From an uncultured Luteimonas sp. (GTDB lineage Bacteria > Pseudomonadota > Gammaproteobacteria > Xanthomonadales > Xanthomonadaceae), in assembly GCA_938008415.1 (NCBI GenBank), contig CALLKI010000080.1:13435-77434 (forward strand): a DNA stretch of 64,000 nt, written 5' to 3'. How positions within the stretch are numbered: the first letter of the stretch is position 1; each line of letters begins with the position of its first letter. Below the pieces are notes generated by a model. It was given only the letters and a program-made list of their open reading frames with translations, searched no databases and had not been told where the DNA came from. A program made the position numbers and the translations under genes. Shown piece by piece: positions 57,724 through 64,000 of the stretch.

Positions 57724-58647
57724 ATGAAGCTTGCGATCCTCTCGCGCAGCAGCAGGCTCTACTCCACCCGGCGCCTGGTGGAGGCGGCGCGCGCGCGCGG
57801 CCACACCGTCCGGGTGCTCGATCCGTTGCGCTGCTACATGCGCATCGGCGGCGACGGCTTCTCCATGCGCTACAAGGGCCGCCCCATCGACGGCTACGGG
57901 GCGGTGATCCCGCGCATCGGCGCTTCGGTCGGGCGCTACGGCTGCGCGGTGCTGCACCAGTTCGAGCTGATGGGCGCGTACACGCCGAACCCCTCGGCCG
58001 CGGTGGCGTGCGCGCGGGACAAGCTCCGCAGCCAGCAGGTCCTGGCCTCGCGCGGGATCGCGATGCCGCTGACCGTGTTCGGCGACAACCCGGACGACAC
58101 CGCCGACCTGCTGTCGATGCTCGGCCCGCCGCCGCACGTGATCAAGCTCAACGAGGGCGCGCAGGGCACCGGGGTGATCCTGGCCGAGAAGCCCTCGGCC
58201 TCGCGCAGCGTGGTCGAGGCCCTGCGCGGGCTGTACGCCAGCTTCGTGGTCCAGGAGTTCATCGCCGAGGCAGAGGGCGCCGACCTGCGCTGCTTCGTGA
58301 TCGGCGACCGGGTGGTGGCCGCGATCCGGCGCCAGGCGCCGCCCGGCGAGTTCCGCTCCAACCTGCACCGCGGCGCGACTGCGACCGCCGTCGAGGCCAC
58401 GGCCGAGGAGCGCGCGATCGCGGCCCGGGCGGCGGCGGCGCTGGGGCTGGAGGTGGCGGGGGTGGACCTGGTCCGCTCGGCGCGCGGGCCGCTGGTGCTG
58501 GAGGTCAACGCCTCACCGGGGCTGGAGGGGATCGAGGCGGCCACCGGGCTCGACATCGCCGGCGCCATCGTGGACTACGTGGTGGCAAGAGCCGCGGCGG
58601 CGCGGGCCGGGCGGGTCGCCCGTCCGGCCACAGGGAAGCCGGAATAA
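57724..58647 (+). CDS. rimK: RimK family ATP-grasp ligase (ribosomal protein S6:glutamate ligase)
   Basis: A 307-residue ATP-grasp enzyme. MKLAILSRSSRLYSTRRLVE, the loop KGRPIDGYGAVIPRIGAS, ATP-binding IKLNEGAQGTGVILAEK, QEFIAEAEGADLRCFV and the metal-binding VLEVNASPGLEGIE are characteristic. RimK adds glutamate residues to the C-terminus of ribosomal protein S6 in E. coli. The ATG has no strong Shine-Dalgarno and begins 17 bases after the tRNA terminator T tract. Confidence 0.92.
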   Translation: MKLAILSRSSRLYSTRRLVEAARARGHTVRVLDPLRCYMRIGGDGFSMRYKGRPIDGYGAVIPRIGASVGRYGCAVLHQFELMGAYTPNPSAAVACARDKLRSQQVLASRGIAMPLTVFGDNPDDTADLLSMLGPPPHVIKLNEGAQGTGVILAEKPSASRSVVEALRGLYASFVVQEFIAEAEGADLRCFVIGDRVVAAIRRQAPPGEFRSNLHRGATATAVEATAEERAIAARAAAALGLEVAGVDLVRSARGPLVLEVNASPGLEGIEAATGLDIAGAIVDYVVARAAAARAGRVARPATGKPE

Positions 58648-58653
58648 CCCTCC

Positions 58654-58682
58654 GTTAACGTTTCGTTTAACGGCACTTTAAT
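58654..58682 (+). promoter_or_regulatory. Three TTAA direct repeats with 11-12 bp period
   Basis: GTTAAC (58654-58659), GTTTAAC (58665-58671) and CTTTAAT (58676-58682). The TTAA cores are spaced 12 and 11 bp, as in binding sites of OmpR/PhoP-type response regulators. It is a low-GC island in GC-rich DNA, about 265 bp upstream of the response regulator gene; autoregulation is inferred. Confidence 0.5.
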
Positions 58683-58777
58683 CGCCCGGCCTCTACCTTG
58701 TCCCCGCCGAATCCGGCACTTCTGTCTCGTCTCCAAGGGTCAGTCGTCGGAATACGGTAAATCGGGGCAGTCCTTTC

Positions 58778-58810
58778 GGGCCCGGCGATGGCGTCGCCAG
58801 GGCCCTTTTT
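58778..58810 (+). terminator. Intrinsic terminator in the rimK-response regulator gap (possible small RNA 3' end)
   Basis: GGGCCC (58778-58783) and GGCGA (58784-58788) pair with TCGCC (58794-58798) and GGGCCC (58800-58805), one bulged A, loop TGGCG; then five T (58806-58810). It lies 130 bp past rimK and 135 bp before the regulator. It could end rimK mRNA, or end a transcript of about 110 bases starting just after the TTAA repeats. Confidence 0.75.
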
Positions 58811-58945
58811 CTGGCCGTCCCCGGCCGCCGCCCGGACGTGGCCATGGTGTGGCCCCGTGCAGGCATGTGACAGAATCGCCCGACTGGCCGAACCGTCCGC
58901 GGCTGGCGTGGTCCAACAGGCATTGCACCAGGGATCGAGCCGCCC

Positions 58946-59629
58946 ATGCGCATCCTCGTCATCGAAGACAACCAGGACATCGCCGCCAACCTCGGGGACT
59001 ACCTCGAGGAGCGCGGCCACACCGTGGATTTCGCCGCCGACGGCGTGACCGGCCTGCACCTGGCCGTGGTCCACGACTTCGACGCGATCGTGCTGGACCT
59101 CAACCTGCCGGGCATGGACGGGCTGGAGGTCTGCCGCAAGCTGCGCAACGAGGCGCGCAAGCAGACCCCGGTGCTGATGCTGACCGCGCGCGACAGCCTG
59201 GAGAACAAGCTGGCCGGCTTCGATTCCGGCGCCGACGACTACCTGATCAAGCCGTTCGCGCTGCAGGAGGTCGAGGTTCGCCTGAACGCGCTGGCGCGCC
59301 GGGGCAAGGGCGTGCAGTCGCGGGTGCTGGAGGTGGGCGACCTCGAGTTCAACCTCGACACCCTGGAAGTGCGCCGCGAGGGCAGGCTGCTGCAGCTCAA
59401 CCCGACCGCGCTGAAGATCCTGCAGGCGCTGATGGAGGCCTCGCCCGCCGTGGTCACGCGCCAGGAACTGGAGACCCGGGTCTGGGGCGAGGAACTGCCG
59501 GACTCGGATTCCCTGCGCGTGCACATCCACGGCCTGCGCGCGGTGGTCGACAAGCCGTTCGCCACGCACTACATCCAGACCCGCCATGGCATCGGCTACC
59601 GCATCGCCGTCCCCGATGGCGCGAACTGA
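58946..59629 (+). CDS. OmpR-family response regulator
   Basis: A 227-residue regulator. The receiver domain has the phosphoacceptor D51 in VLDLNLPGMDG and K102 in DDYLIKPF. The C-terminal winged helix (about 130-222) ends in QTRHGIGYRIA. The sequence is of the kind very conserved across xanthomonads, but I do not assign a symbol. It overlaps the sensor kinase gene by 14 bases, so both are made from one mRNA. TTAA direct repeats and a terminator lie upstream. Confidence 0.94.
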   Translation: MRILVIEDNQDIAANLGDYLEERGHTVDFAADGVTGLHLAVVHDFDAIVLDLNLPGMDGLEVCRKLRNEARKQTPVLMLTARDSLENKLAGFDSGADDYLIKPFALQEVEVRLNALARRGKGVQSRVLEVGDLEFNLDTLEVRREGRLLQLNPTALKILQALMEASPAVVTRQELETRVWGEELPDSDSLRVHIHGLRAVVDKPFATHYIQTRHGIGYRIAVPDGAN

Positions 59630-60971
59630 GGCGCTGCAGGAAAAAAACGCCCCCAGCAGGCGACGCCGCTACCGCCGGCGGCTGCGCATCCGCATCATCC
59701 TGTCGTTCGTCCTGCTCGGGTTCGGCCTGACCATGCTGTTCGCCGTGGCGGCCAGCTACGTCGCCGCCATCGTCGAGGACGAGGCGGTCGGCAAGGTCAT
59801 GCGGCGCAACGTGGACAGCTACGCAGAGCGCTTCTACCGGGACAGGTCGGCGCAGTGGGAGCCGCTGTACAACGTGCGCGCGTTCGTCTACGGGCCTGGC
59901 AAGCATGGCAACGTGCCGCCGGACTGGGCCGAGCTGCAGACCGGGGTGTACAGCATGAACGGCGAGGAGAACGGCGAGCCGTTCGTCTACCGGCTCGTCG
60001 TGCGCAAGGACCCCGAGTACTGGTTCTTCCTCGCCCAGGACATGACCCAGACGGCGGAAAAGCGCGGCCAGATGCAGTGGATCCTGCTGGCGGCGGTGGC
60101 CGTGTTCACCGTGCTGGCGGGCTTCATCGGCTGGTGGTCGGCCTCGCGGGTGATGAGCCCGGTCTCGGAACTGGTGGCGCGGCTGAACCGGTCGGGCAAC
60201 AGCCCGACGCCTGCGCCGCTGGCGCCATACTTCGCCGACGACGAGGTCGGCGAACTGGCCAGGGCCCTGGACGACTACGCAGCGCGCCTGACCGAGGTGG
60301 TGCAGCGCGACCGCGAGTTCAATGCCGACGTCAGCCATGAGCTGCGCACGCCGCTGGCGGTGATCAAGGGCGCGGTCGAGCTGCTGCTGTCGAAACCCGA
60401 TCTCGACGACAGGACGCGCGCGCGGCTGTTGCGCATCCAGCGCGCAGAGCAGCAGTGCTCGGACCTGATCAACGCCCTGCTGCTGCTGTCGCGCAACGAG
60501 CGCGGCCACGGCAACACCGACGTGGCGAGGGTCGCCGAGCAGCTGCTCGAGGCGCACCGGACCCAGATCGGCGCCAGGCCGCTGGAACTGCGGCTGGACG
60601 GTGCGCCGGGGCAGCTGGTGGTGGATGCGCCGGAGGCGGCGGTCAACGTTGCGCTCGGCAACCTCGTCGGCAACGCCGTGAAGTACACGCCGAGCGGCGA
60701 GGTGCTGGTGCGGCTGCGCGAGGGCGCGGTGGACGTGATCGACACCGGCCCGGGCCTCAGCCCAGAGGACGCCGCGCGGCTGTTCGAGCGCGGCTACCGC
60801 GGCTCGCACGCCGAGCACACCCAGGGCGGCGGTATCGGCCTGTCCATCGTGCGCAGGCTGTGCGACCTGTACGGCTGGACCGTGCGCGTCGTGCCAGGCC
60901 GGGAGAAGGGCGTGGTCGCGACCCTGTCGTTCCGCCCCGGGACGGAGGGCAACGGCGGCACGGCCGCGTGA
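59616..60971 (+). CDS. Sensor histidine kinase
   Basis: A 451-residue membrane kinase. A basic N-terminus, helix 1 (about 26-50), a periplasmic sensor of about 95 residues rich in acidic and aromatic residues, helix 2 (about 150-170), HAMP, then the dimerisation box DVSHELRTPLAV with phospho-acceptor H241. The ATPase has NLVGNAVKYTPSGEV, DTGPGL and GGGIGLSIVRR. ATG 59616 lies within the end of the regulator gene. The sensor contains EDEAVGK and NGEENGEP, acidic patches that could bind a cation; the signal is unknown. Confidence 0.93.
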   Translation: MARTEALQEKNAPSRRRRYRRRLRIRIILSFVLLGFGLTMLFAVAASYVAAIVEDEAVGKVMRRNVDSYAERFYRDRSAQWEPLYNVRAFVYGPGKHGNVPPDWAELQTGVYSMNGEENGEPFVYRLVVRKDPEYWFFLAQDMTQTAEKRGQMQWILLAAVAVFTVLAGFIGWWSASRVMSPVSELVARLNRSGNSPTPAPLAPYFADDEVGELARALDDYAARLTEVVQRDREFNADVSHELRTPLAVIKGAVELLLSKPDLDDRTRARLLRIQRAEQQCSDLINALLLLSRNERGHGNTDVARVAEQLLEAHRTQIGARPLELRLDGAPGQLVVDAPEAAVNVALGNLVGNAVKYTPSGEVLVRLREGAVDVIDTGPGLSPEDAARLFERGYRGSHAEHTQGGGIGLSIVRRLCDLYGWTVRVVPGREKGVVATLSFRPGTEGNGGTAA

Positions 60972-61013
60972 GGCGGGCGGTCCCGCACGGGGCGGGACCG
61001 TGGCACGGGCCGG

Positions 61014-61925
61014 TTACAGCGGCTCCAGCCAGCCGTAGCGGTCCGGGGTGCGGCCGTCGAACAGGCCGAAGAACAGCTCCTGGATGCGGCGCGTGACCGG
61101 GCCGGCCCTGCCGCTGCCGACCTGGCGCCCGTCCACCGAGCGGATCGGGGTGATCTCGGCGGCGGTGCCGCACATGAACAGCTCGTCGCACAGGTACAGG
61201 TACTCGCGCGGCATGTCACGCTCGACCACCTCGATGCCGGCGTCGCGTGCCAGCCGGATGATCGAGTTGCGGGTGATGCCGTTGAGCAGCGCGGCGCTGA
61301 CCGGCGTGGTGTGCAGCGCGCCGTCGAACACCAGGAACAGGTTCTCGCCGGCGCCCTCGCTGAGCAGGCCGGTCGAGGCCAGCGCGATGCCCTCGCCGAA
61401 GCCGAGGCGCCGCGCCTCGCGGGCGATCAGCGTGCCGGAGAGGTAGTTGCCGCCGGCCTTGGCGCCCGAGGGGATGGTGTTGGGCGCGAACCGCTGCCAG
61501 CTGGAGACGCAGGCGTCGATGCCGCTGTCGAGCGCCTCGGGCCCGAGGTACTTGCCCATCTTCCAGGTCGCGACCGCGACCTCGACCGGCGTTTCCGCGG
61601 ACAGGCCGAAGCCGCCGAGGCCACGGAACGCGACAGGGCGGATGTAGTCGGTGCTGTTGCCGTTGGCCTTCACCACCTCGCGGCAGGCCTCGTTGATCTG
61701 CTCGAGGGTGTAGGGAATGGGGATCTCGTGGATCTTCGCGGAATGGAACAGGCGCCGGTTGTGGTCGGTCAGGCGGAAGATCACCGGGCCGTTCGGGGTG
61801 TCGTAGCAGCGGATGCCCTCGAACACGGACGAGCCGTAGTGCAGCGCGTGCGCCATCACGTGGGTGGTGGCCTCCGCCCACGGCCTGATCGTGCCGTTGT
61901 GCCAGATCCATTGTGGGTACTGCAT
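61014..61925 (-). CDS. ilvE: Branched-chain amino acid aminotransferase
   Basis: A 303-residue fold-type IV PLP enzyme catalysing the last step of leucine, isoleucine and valine synthesis. WIWHNGTIRPW, HALHYGSSVFEGIRCYDT, the PLP Lys in SGAKAGGNYLSG, EGAGENLFLV and LCDELFMCGTAAEITPI are diagnostic. ATG 61925 has GAGGGGAT upstream. The C-terminus DGRTPDRYGWLEPL is typical. Monocistronic, convergent with the kinase gene. Confidence 0.95.
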   Translation of the reverse strand: MQYPQWIWHNGTIRPWAEATTHVMAHALHYGSSVFEGIRCYDTPNGPVIFRLTDHNRRLFHSAKIHEIPIPYTLEQINEACREVVKANGNSTDYIRPVAFRGLGGFGLSAETPVEVAVATWKMGKYLGPEALDSGIDACVSSWQRFAPNTIPSGAKAGGNYLSGTLIAREARRLGFGEGIALASTGLLSEGAGENLFLVFDGALHTTPVSAALLNGITRNSIIRLARDAGIEVVERDMPREYLYLCDELFMCGTAAEITPIRSVDGRQVGSGRAGPVTRRIQELFFGLFDGRTPDRYGWLEPL

Positions 61926-61990
61926 CGAACGATCCCCTCGCGTGGTGGAAAAACCGGATTTTGCCCGAACTGGCGCGCGTCGGCCCGTGC

Positions 61991-62713
61991 CTACAGGCTG
62001 ATCCACCAGCAGCCGAGATGGCGGCGCAGGCCGAACACGGTGCGGGAGGGGGTGCTGCCGTTGCCCAGCGTCTGGTCCACCTGCAGGGCGTAGGGCGTGC
62101 GCGGGCGCTCCGGGTGCGGTGGGGGTTCCGTTGGCCCGGTTTCCGGGACGGGCTGCGCCTGCGTGGGCGCGGGATCGGCCTCGCGTGGCCACCAGGGCGT
62201 GCGGCGCCGCATCAGTTCCGCCGCGGACGGCGGCGATGGCCGGGCCGGGGGAGGGGGCGTGGTGCCGGCCTGTTGCGCCGCCGCGGGCGCGGCGGGGACA
62301 GCCGGTTGCACTTCGGGGTACAGCGCGCGGACGTCGACCAGCGGCCGCTGCACGATGGCCTCGAGGCGTTCCATGACCGAGTAGCCGCCGCTGGTGGACA
62401 TCCCGGGCCAGTGGTAGAGGCCGGCGAGCGCGTTCACGTCGCGGCGGTCGATCGCCATGCCGACCTCGAGCGCCAGCTCCTCGACGGTCCGGCTGCACTG
62501 GCCGCGGTGCAGGGACTGCGACGGCGTGCCATCGCCCGCCGCGGCGCGCCGCACGCGTTCGACCGCGCCCAGGTCCTCGCAGGCGCGGTCGGTGTACACG
62601 GTGCGCCCGTCCGGTGTCTCGCAGCGGCGCACGTCCGCGTGCGCCAGGGGCATGCACGCGCAGGTGACGAGCAGGGGGAGCACGCGCGGGGCGCGGAGGG
62701 GGAGGACACGCAT
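61991..62713 (-). CDS. Exported DUF4124-domain protein
   Basis: A 240-residue protein with a signal peptide (about 1-27, MRVLPLRAPRVLPLLVTCAC). An N-terminal DUF4124-like segment follows: VRRCETPDGRTVYTDRACE. The middle (about 60-110) is helical and includes a Cys (QCSRTVEELAL), and the remainder is a Pro/Ala-rich linker before a C-terminal QVDQTLGNGS segment. Four or more cysteines suggest periplasmic disulfides. Function unknown. It lies upstream of ilvE and 77 bp downstream of metF on the same strand. Confidence 0.75.
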   Translation of the reverse strand: MRVLPLRAPRVLPLLVTCACMPLAHADVRRCETPDGRTVYTDRACEDLGAVERVRRAAAGDGTPSQSLHRGQCSRTVEELALEVGMAIDRRDVNALAGLYHWPGMSTSGGYSVMERLEAIVQRPLVDVRALYPEVQPAVPAAPAAAQQAGTTPPPPARPSPPSAAELMRRRTPWWPREADPAPTQAQPVPETGPTEPPPHPERPRTPYALQVDQTLGNGSTPSRTVFGLRRHLGCWWISL

Positions 62714-62790
62714 GGCGGCGAGCCTAGCGCCGGCAGGCGGGTGAAGGAAGTGCGTTGCGCACGGGCCGGGACAGCCGCTTCGCGCGACGT

Positions 62791-63615
62791 TCATCCAAGC
62801 CGTTCGAGCACCGCCAGCGTGGGCCGGGCGAGGTTGAGCGTGTAGAAGTGCAGCGCAGGCGCGCCGCCCTCGACCAGCCGCCGGCACAGCGCGGCGACCA
62901 CGTCCGCGCCGAACTCGCGGATGCTGCGCACGTCGTCACCGAAGGCCTGCATCTTCTTCGCGATCCAGCGCGGGATCTCGGCGCCACACTGCTCGGAGAA
63001 ACGGCGCAGCTGGGCGAAGTTCGAGATCGGCATGATGCCGGGCACGATCGGCACCCCGACGCCGGCCGCACGCGCCGCGTCCACGAAGTGGAAATAGGCG
63101 TCGGCGTTGAAGAAGTACTGGGTGATCGCGCCGTCGGCGCCGGCGTCGACCTTGGCCTTGAAGTGCGCAAGGTCCGCCAGTGCGTGCTCGGCCTGCGGGT
63201 GGGTCTCCGGGTAGCAGCCCACCTCGATCCGGAAGTGGTCGCCGAATTCGGCGCGGATGAACGCGACCAGGTCGGAGGCGTAGCGCAGGTCGCCCATGCG
63301 CACCATGCCGGAGGGCAGGTCGCCGCGCAGGGCGACGATCCGCCGGCAGCCGAGCGCGCGGTACAGCTCGAGCAGCCCGCGGATCTCCTCGCGGGTACCG
63401 CCCATGCAGGACAGGTGCGGCGCGGCGTCGAGGCCGTGCTCCTGGCGCAGGCGGCGCACCGTCTCGGGGGTGTAGCTGAGCGTCGAGCCACCCGCGCCGA
63501 AGGTGCACGAGACGTATTCCGGCGCGTACGCCTTCAGTTTCCCGACCGTGCGGTCCAGCTGCGCGCGCTGTTCGTCGGTCTTGGGCGGGAAGAACTCGAA
63601 ACTGATCGGGACCAT
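62791..63615 (-). CDS. metF: 5,10-methylenetetrahydrofolate reductase
   Basis: A 274-residue FAD-dependent TIM barrel making 5-methyltetrahydrofolate for methionine synthesis. ISFEFFPPKT with the catalytic Glu, VSCTFGAGGS, RRIVALRGDLP, GCYPETHP, ITQYFFNADAYFHFV and VPGIMPISNF are diagnostic. It is slightly shorter than E. coli MetF (296). The promoter contains a 16-bp palindrome (63654-63669). Confidence 0.95.
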   Translation of the reverse strand: MVPISFEFFPPKTDEQRAQLDRTVGKLKAYAPEYVSCTFGAGGSTLSYTPETVRRLRQEHGLDAAPHLSCMGGTREEIRGLLELYRALGCRRIVALRGDLPSGMVRMGDLRYASDLVAFIRAEFGDHFRIEVGCYPETHPQAEHALADLAHFKAKVDAGADGAITQYFFNADAYFHFVDAARAAGVGVPIVPGIMPISNFAQLRRFSEQCGAEIPRWIAKKMQAFGDDVRSIREFGADVVAALCRRLVEGGAPALHFYTLNLARPTLAVLERLG

Positions 63616-63644
63616 GCCGTGAGCCGGGTGTGGCGTCGGCAGGA

Positions 63645-63669
63645 ATCATATCTCTTTATCGCGATGAAG
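63645..63669 (-). promoter_or_regulatory. metF promoter with overlapping palindromic operator
   Basis: On the minus strand the -10 is TATGAT (complement of 63645-63650). The 16-bp palindrome CTTTATCGCGATGAAG (63654-63669; one non-matching pair) occupies the spacer, where a bound protein would block RNA polymerase. An ArsR-type SahR or MetR-like methionine regulator is a plausible partner but is not shown by the sequence. Confidence 0.55.
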
Positions 63670-63758
63670 GCATGGATTTCCGGGGCGGCGCCCGGTCCCG
63701 GCCCGGTCCGCGGCCACGGTGGCCTGCACCGCCCGGGTGCGTCTGCGAAAATTGCGCC

Positions 63759-64000
63759 ATGCGCATCGTTCTGACTCCCTTCGCCCGCGCGCGCCTGTTC
63801 CCGCGCGACGGCCGCGCTACCGCCATCCAGGACTGCACCCCCGAAGAGTTCGTGCACCGGCTCAACGCGGAGCCGCCGCTGAAGGTGCTGCCCGGCTACG
63901 CGCCGTTCTGCAGGTTGCACGTGCACCGCAACTGGACCTCGACCCGCTGCTCGGTGATCCCGATCACCGACGACAACCGCCACCTGCTGCGCAGCGCCTA
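63759..64000 (+). CDS. DUF3228-family protein (N-terminal part; runs off the window)
   Basis: The first 80 codons of a frame open to the right edge: RIVLTPFARARLFP, IQDCTPEEFVHRLN, LPGYAPFCRLHVHRNWTSTR and VIPITDDNRHLLRSA. I recognise this as resembling the DUF3228 family of uncharacterised proteins. No Shine-Dalgarno is seen; GAAAAT ends six bases before the ATG, so the mRNA may be leaderless. Divergent from metF with 143 bp between them. Confidence 0.65.
   Translation, partial: MRIVLTPFARARLFPRDGRATAIQDCTPEEFVHRLNAEPPLKVLPGYAPFCRLHVHRNWTSTRCSVIPITDDNRHLLRSA

Noticed and set aside
1..64000. CRISPR arrays, insertion sequences, prophage genes or attachment sites
   Set aside because: No regularly spaced repeats, transposase or integrase motifs, or phage structural genes were found on either strand.

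Overview
The window is a GC-rich (about 70 %) chromosomal segment of a gammaproteobacterium. Gene content and order (gmk-rpoZ-spoT-ridA-recG, mrcA next to pilMNOPQ, gap-pgk-pyk followed by a class I aldolase-type gene, thiS/thiG-trmB) and the style of the proteins fit the Lysobacteraceae/Xanthomonadaceae, for example a Luteimonas- or Lysobacter-like organism. This placement is an inference from remembered relatives, not a search. Almost all of it is ordinary core genome with 60 or so tightly packed genes. No phage, insertion sequence, rRNA operon or CRISPR array was seen.

Layout. 1-2.1 kb: hemW-rdgB-rph overlap on the minus strand. 2.2-9.1 kb: yicC, then gmk, rpoZ, spoT, ridA and recG (stringent response, nucleotide supply, replication repair). 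9.1-13.2 kb: an Hpt-like protein, a nucleoside hydrolase, zinc-independent L31, citrate synthase and an unknown protein. 13.3-21 kb: penicillin-binding protein 1A diverging from the type IV pilus alignment/secretin operon pilMNOPQ. 21-28.8 kb: dicarboxylate symporter, transketolase, bolA, modABC, and a persulfide-dioxygenase-like MBL enzyme diverging from an exported DUF442-type phosphatase-like protein. 28.8-30.4 kb: S1/P1 nuclease and OmpW. 30.5-37 kb: gap, pgk and pyk, then a CmlA/FloR-like efflux gene and a class I aldolase homologue whose catalytic residues are gone. 37.2-39.2 kb: a small accessory patch (Cdd1-family gene, a frameshifted DUF4440-like gene, a lower-GC HNH nuclease). 39.3-49.1 kb: cysK, an RND pump, GNAT, alanine/glycine symporter, SpoU methyltransferase and M28 peptidase. 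49.2-55.5 kb: mscL, FAH-family hydrolase, Rieske protein, MAPEG, SLC13 permease, trmB, thiG and thiS. 55.6-64 kb: GDSL autotransporter esterase, tRNA-Gly(CCC), rimK, a two-component system, ilvE, a DUF4124 protein, metF and a partial DUF3228 gene.

The most notable signal is the 5' leader of the CmlA/FloR-like gene at 34459-34646. It has a promoter with ideal 17-bp spacing, a seven-codon leader peptide ending Lys-Ser-Ser-Asp, and four RNA segments that can fold either as 1:2 plus 3:4 (ribosome-binding site hidden) or as 2:3 (site exposed). This is the architecture of drug-inducible translational attenuators, here sitting inside a glycolytic gene cluster. Next to it lies an intact aldolase frame that has lost the Schiff-base lysine and most other active-site residues.

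Other regulatory features read directly from the sequence are a perfect FNR-type box upstream of ompW, a 16-bp palindrome inside the metF promoter, an intrinsic terminator lying across the start codon of the S1/P1 nuclease, OmpR-type TTAA direct repeats upstream of the two-component operon, and several ATG starts that look leaderless.
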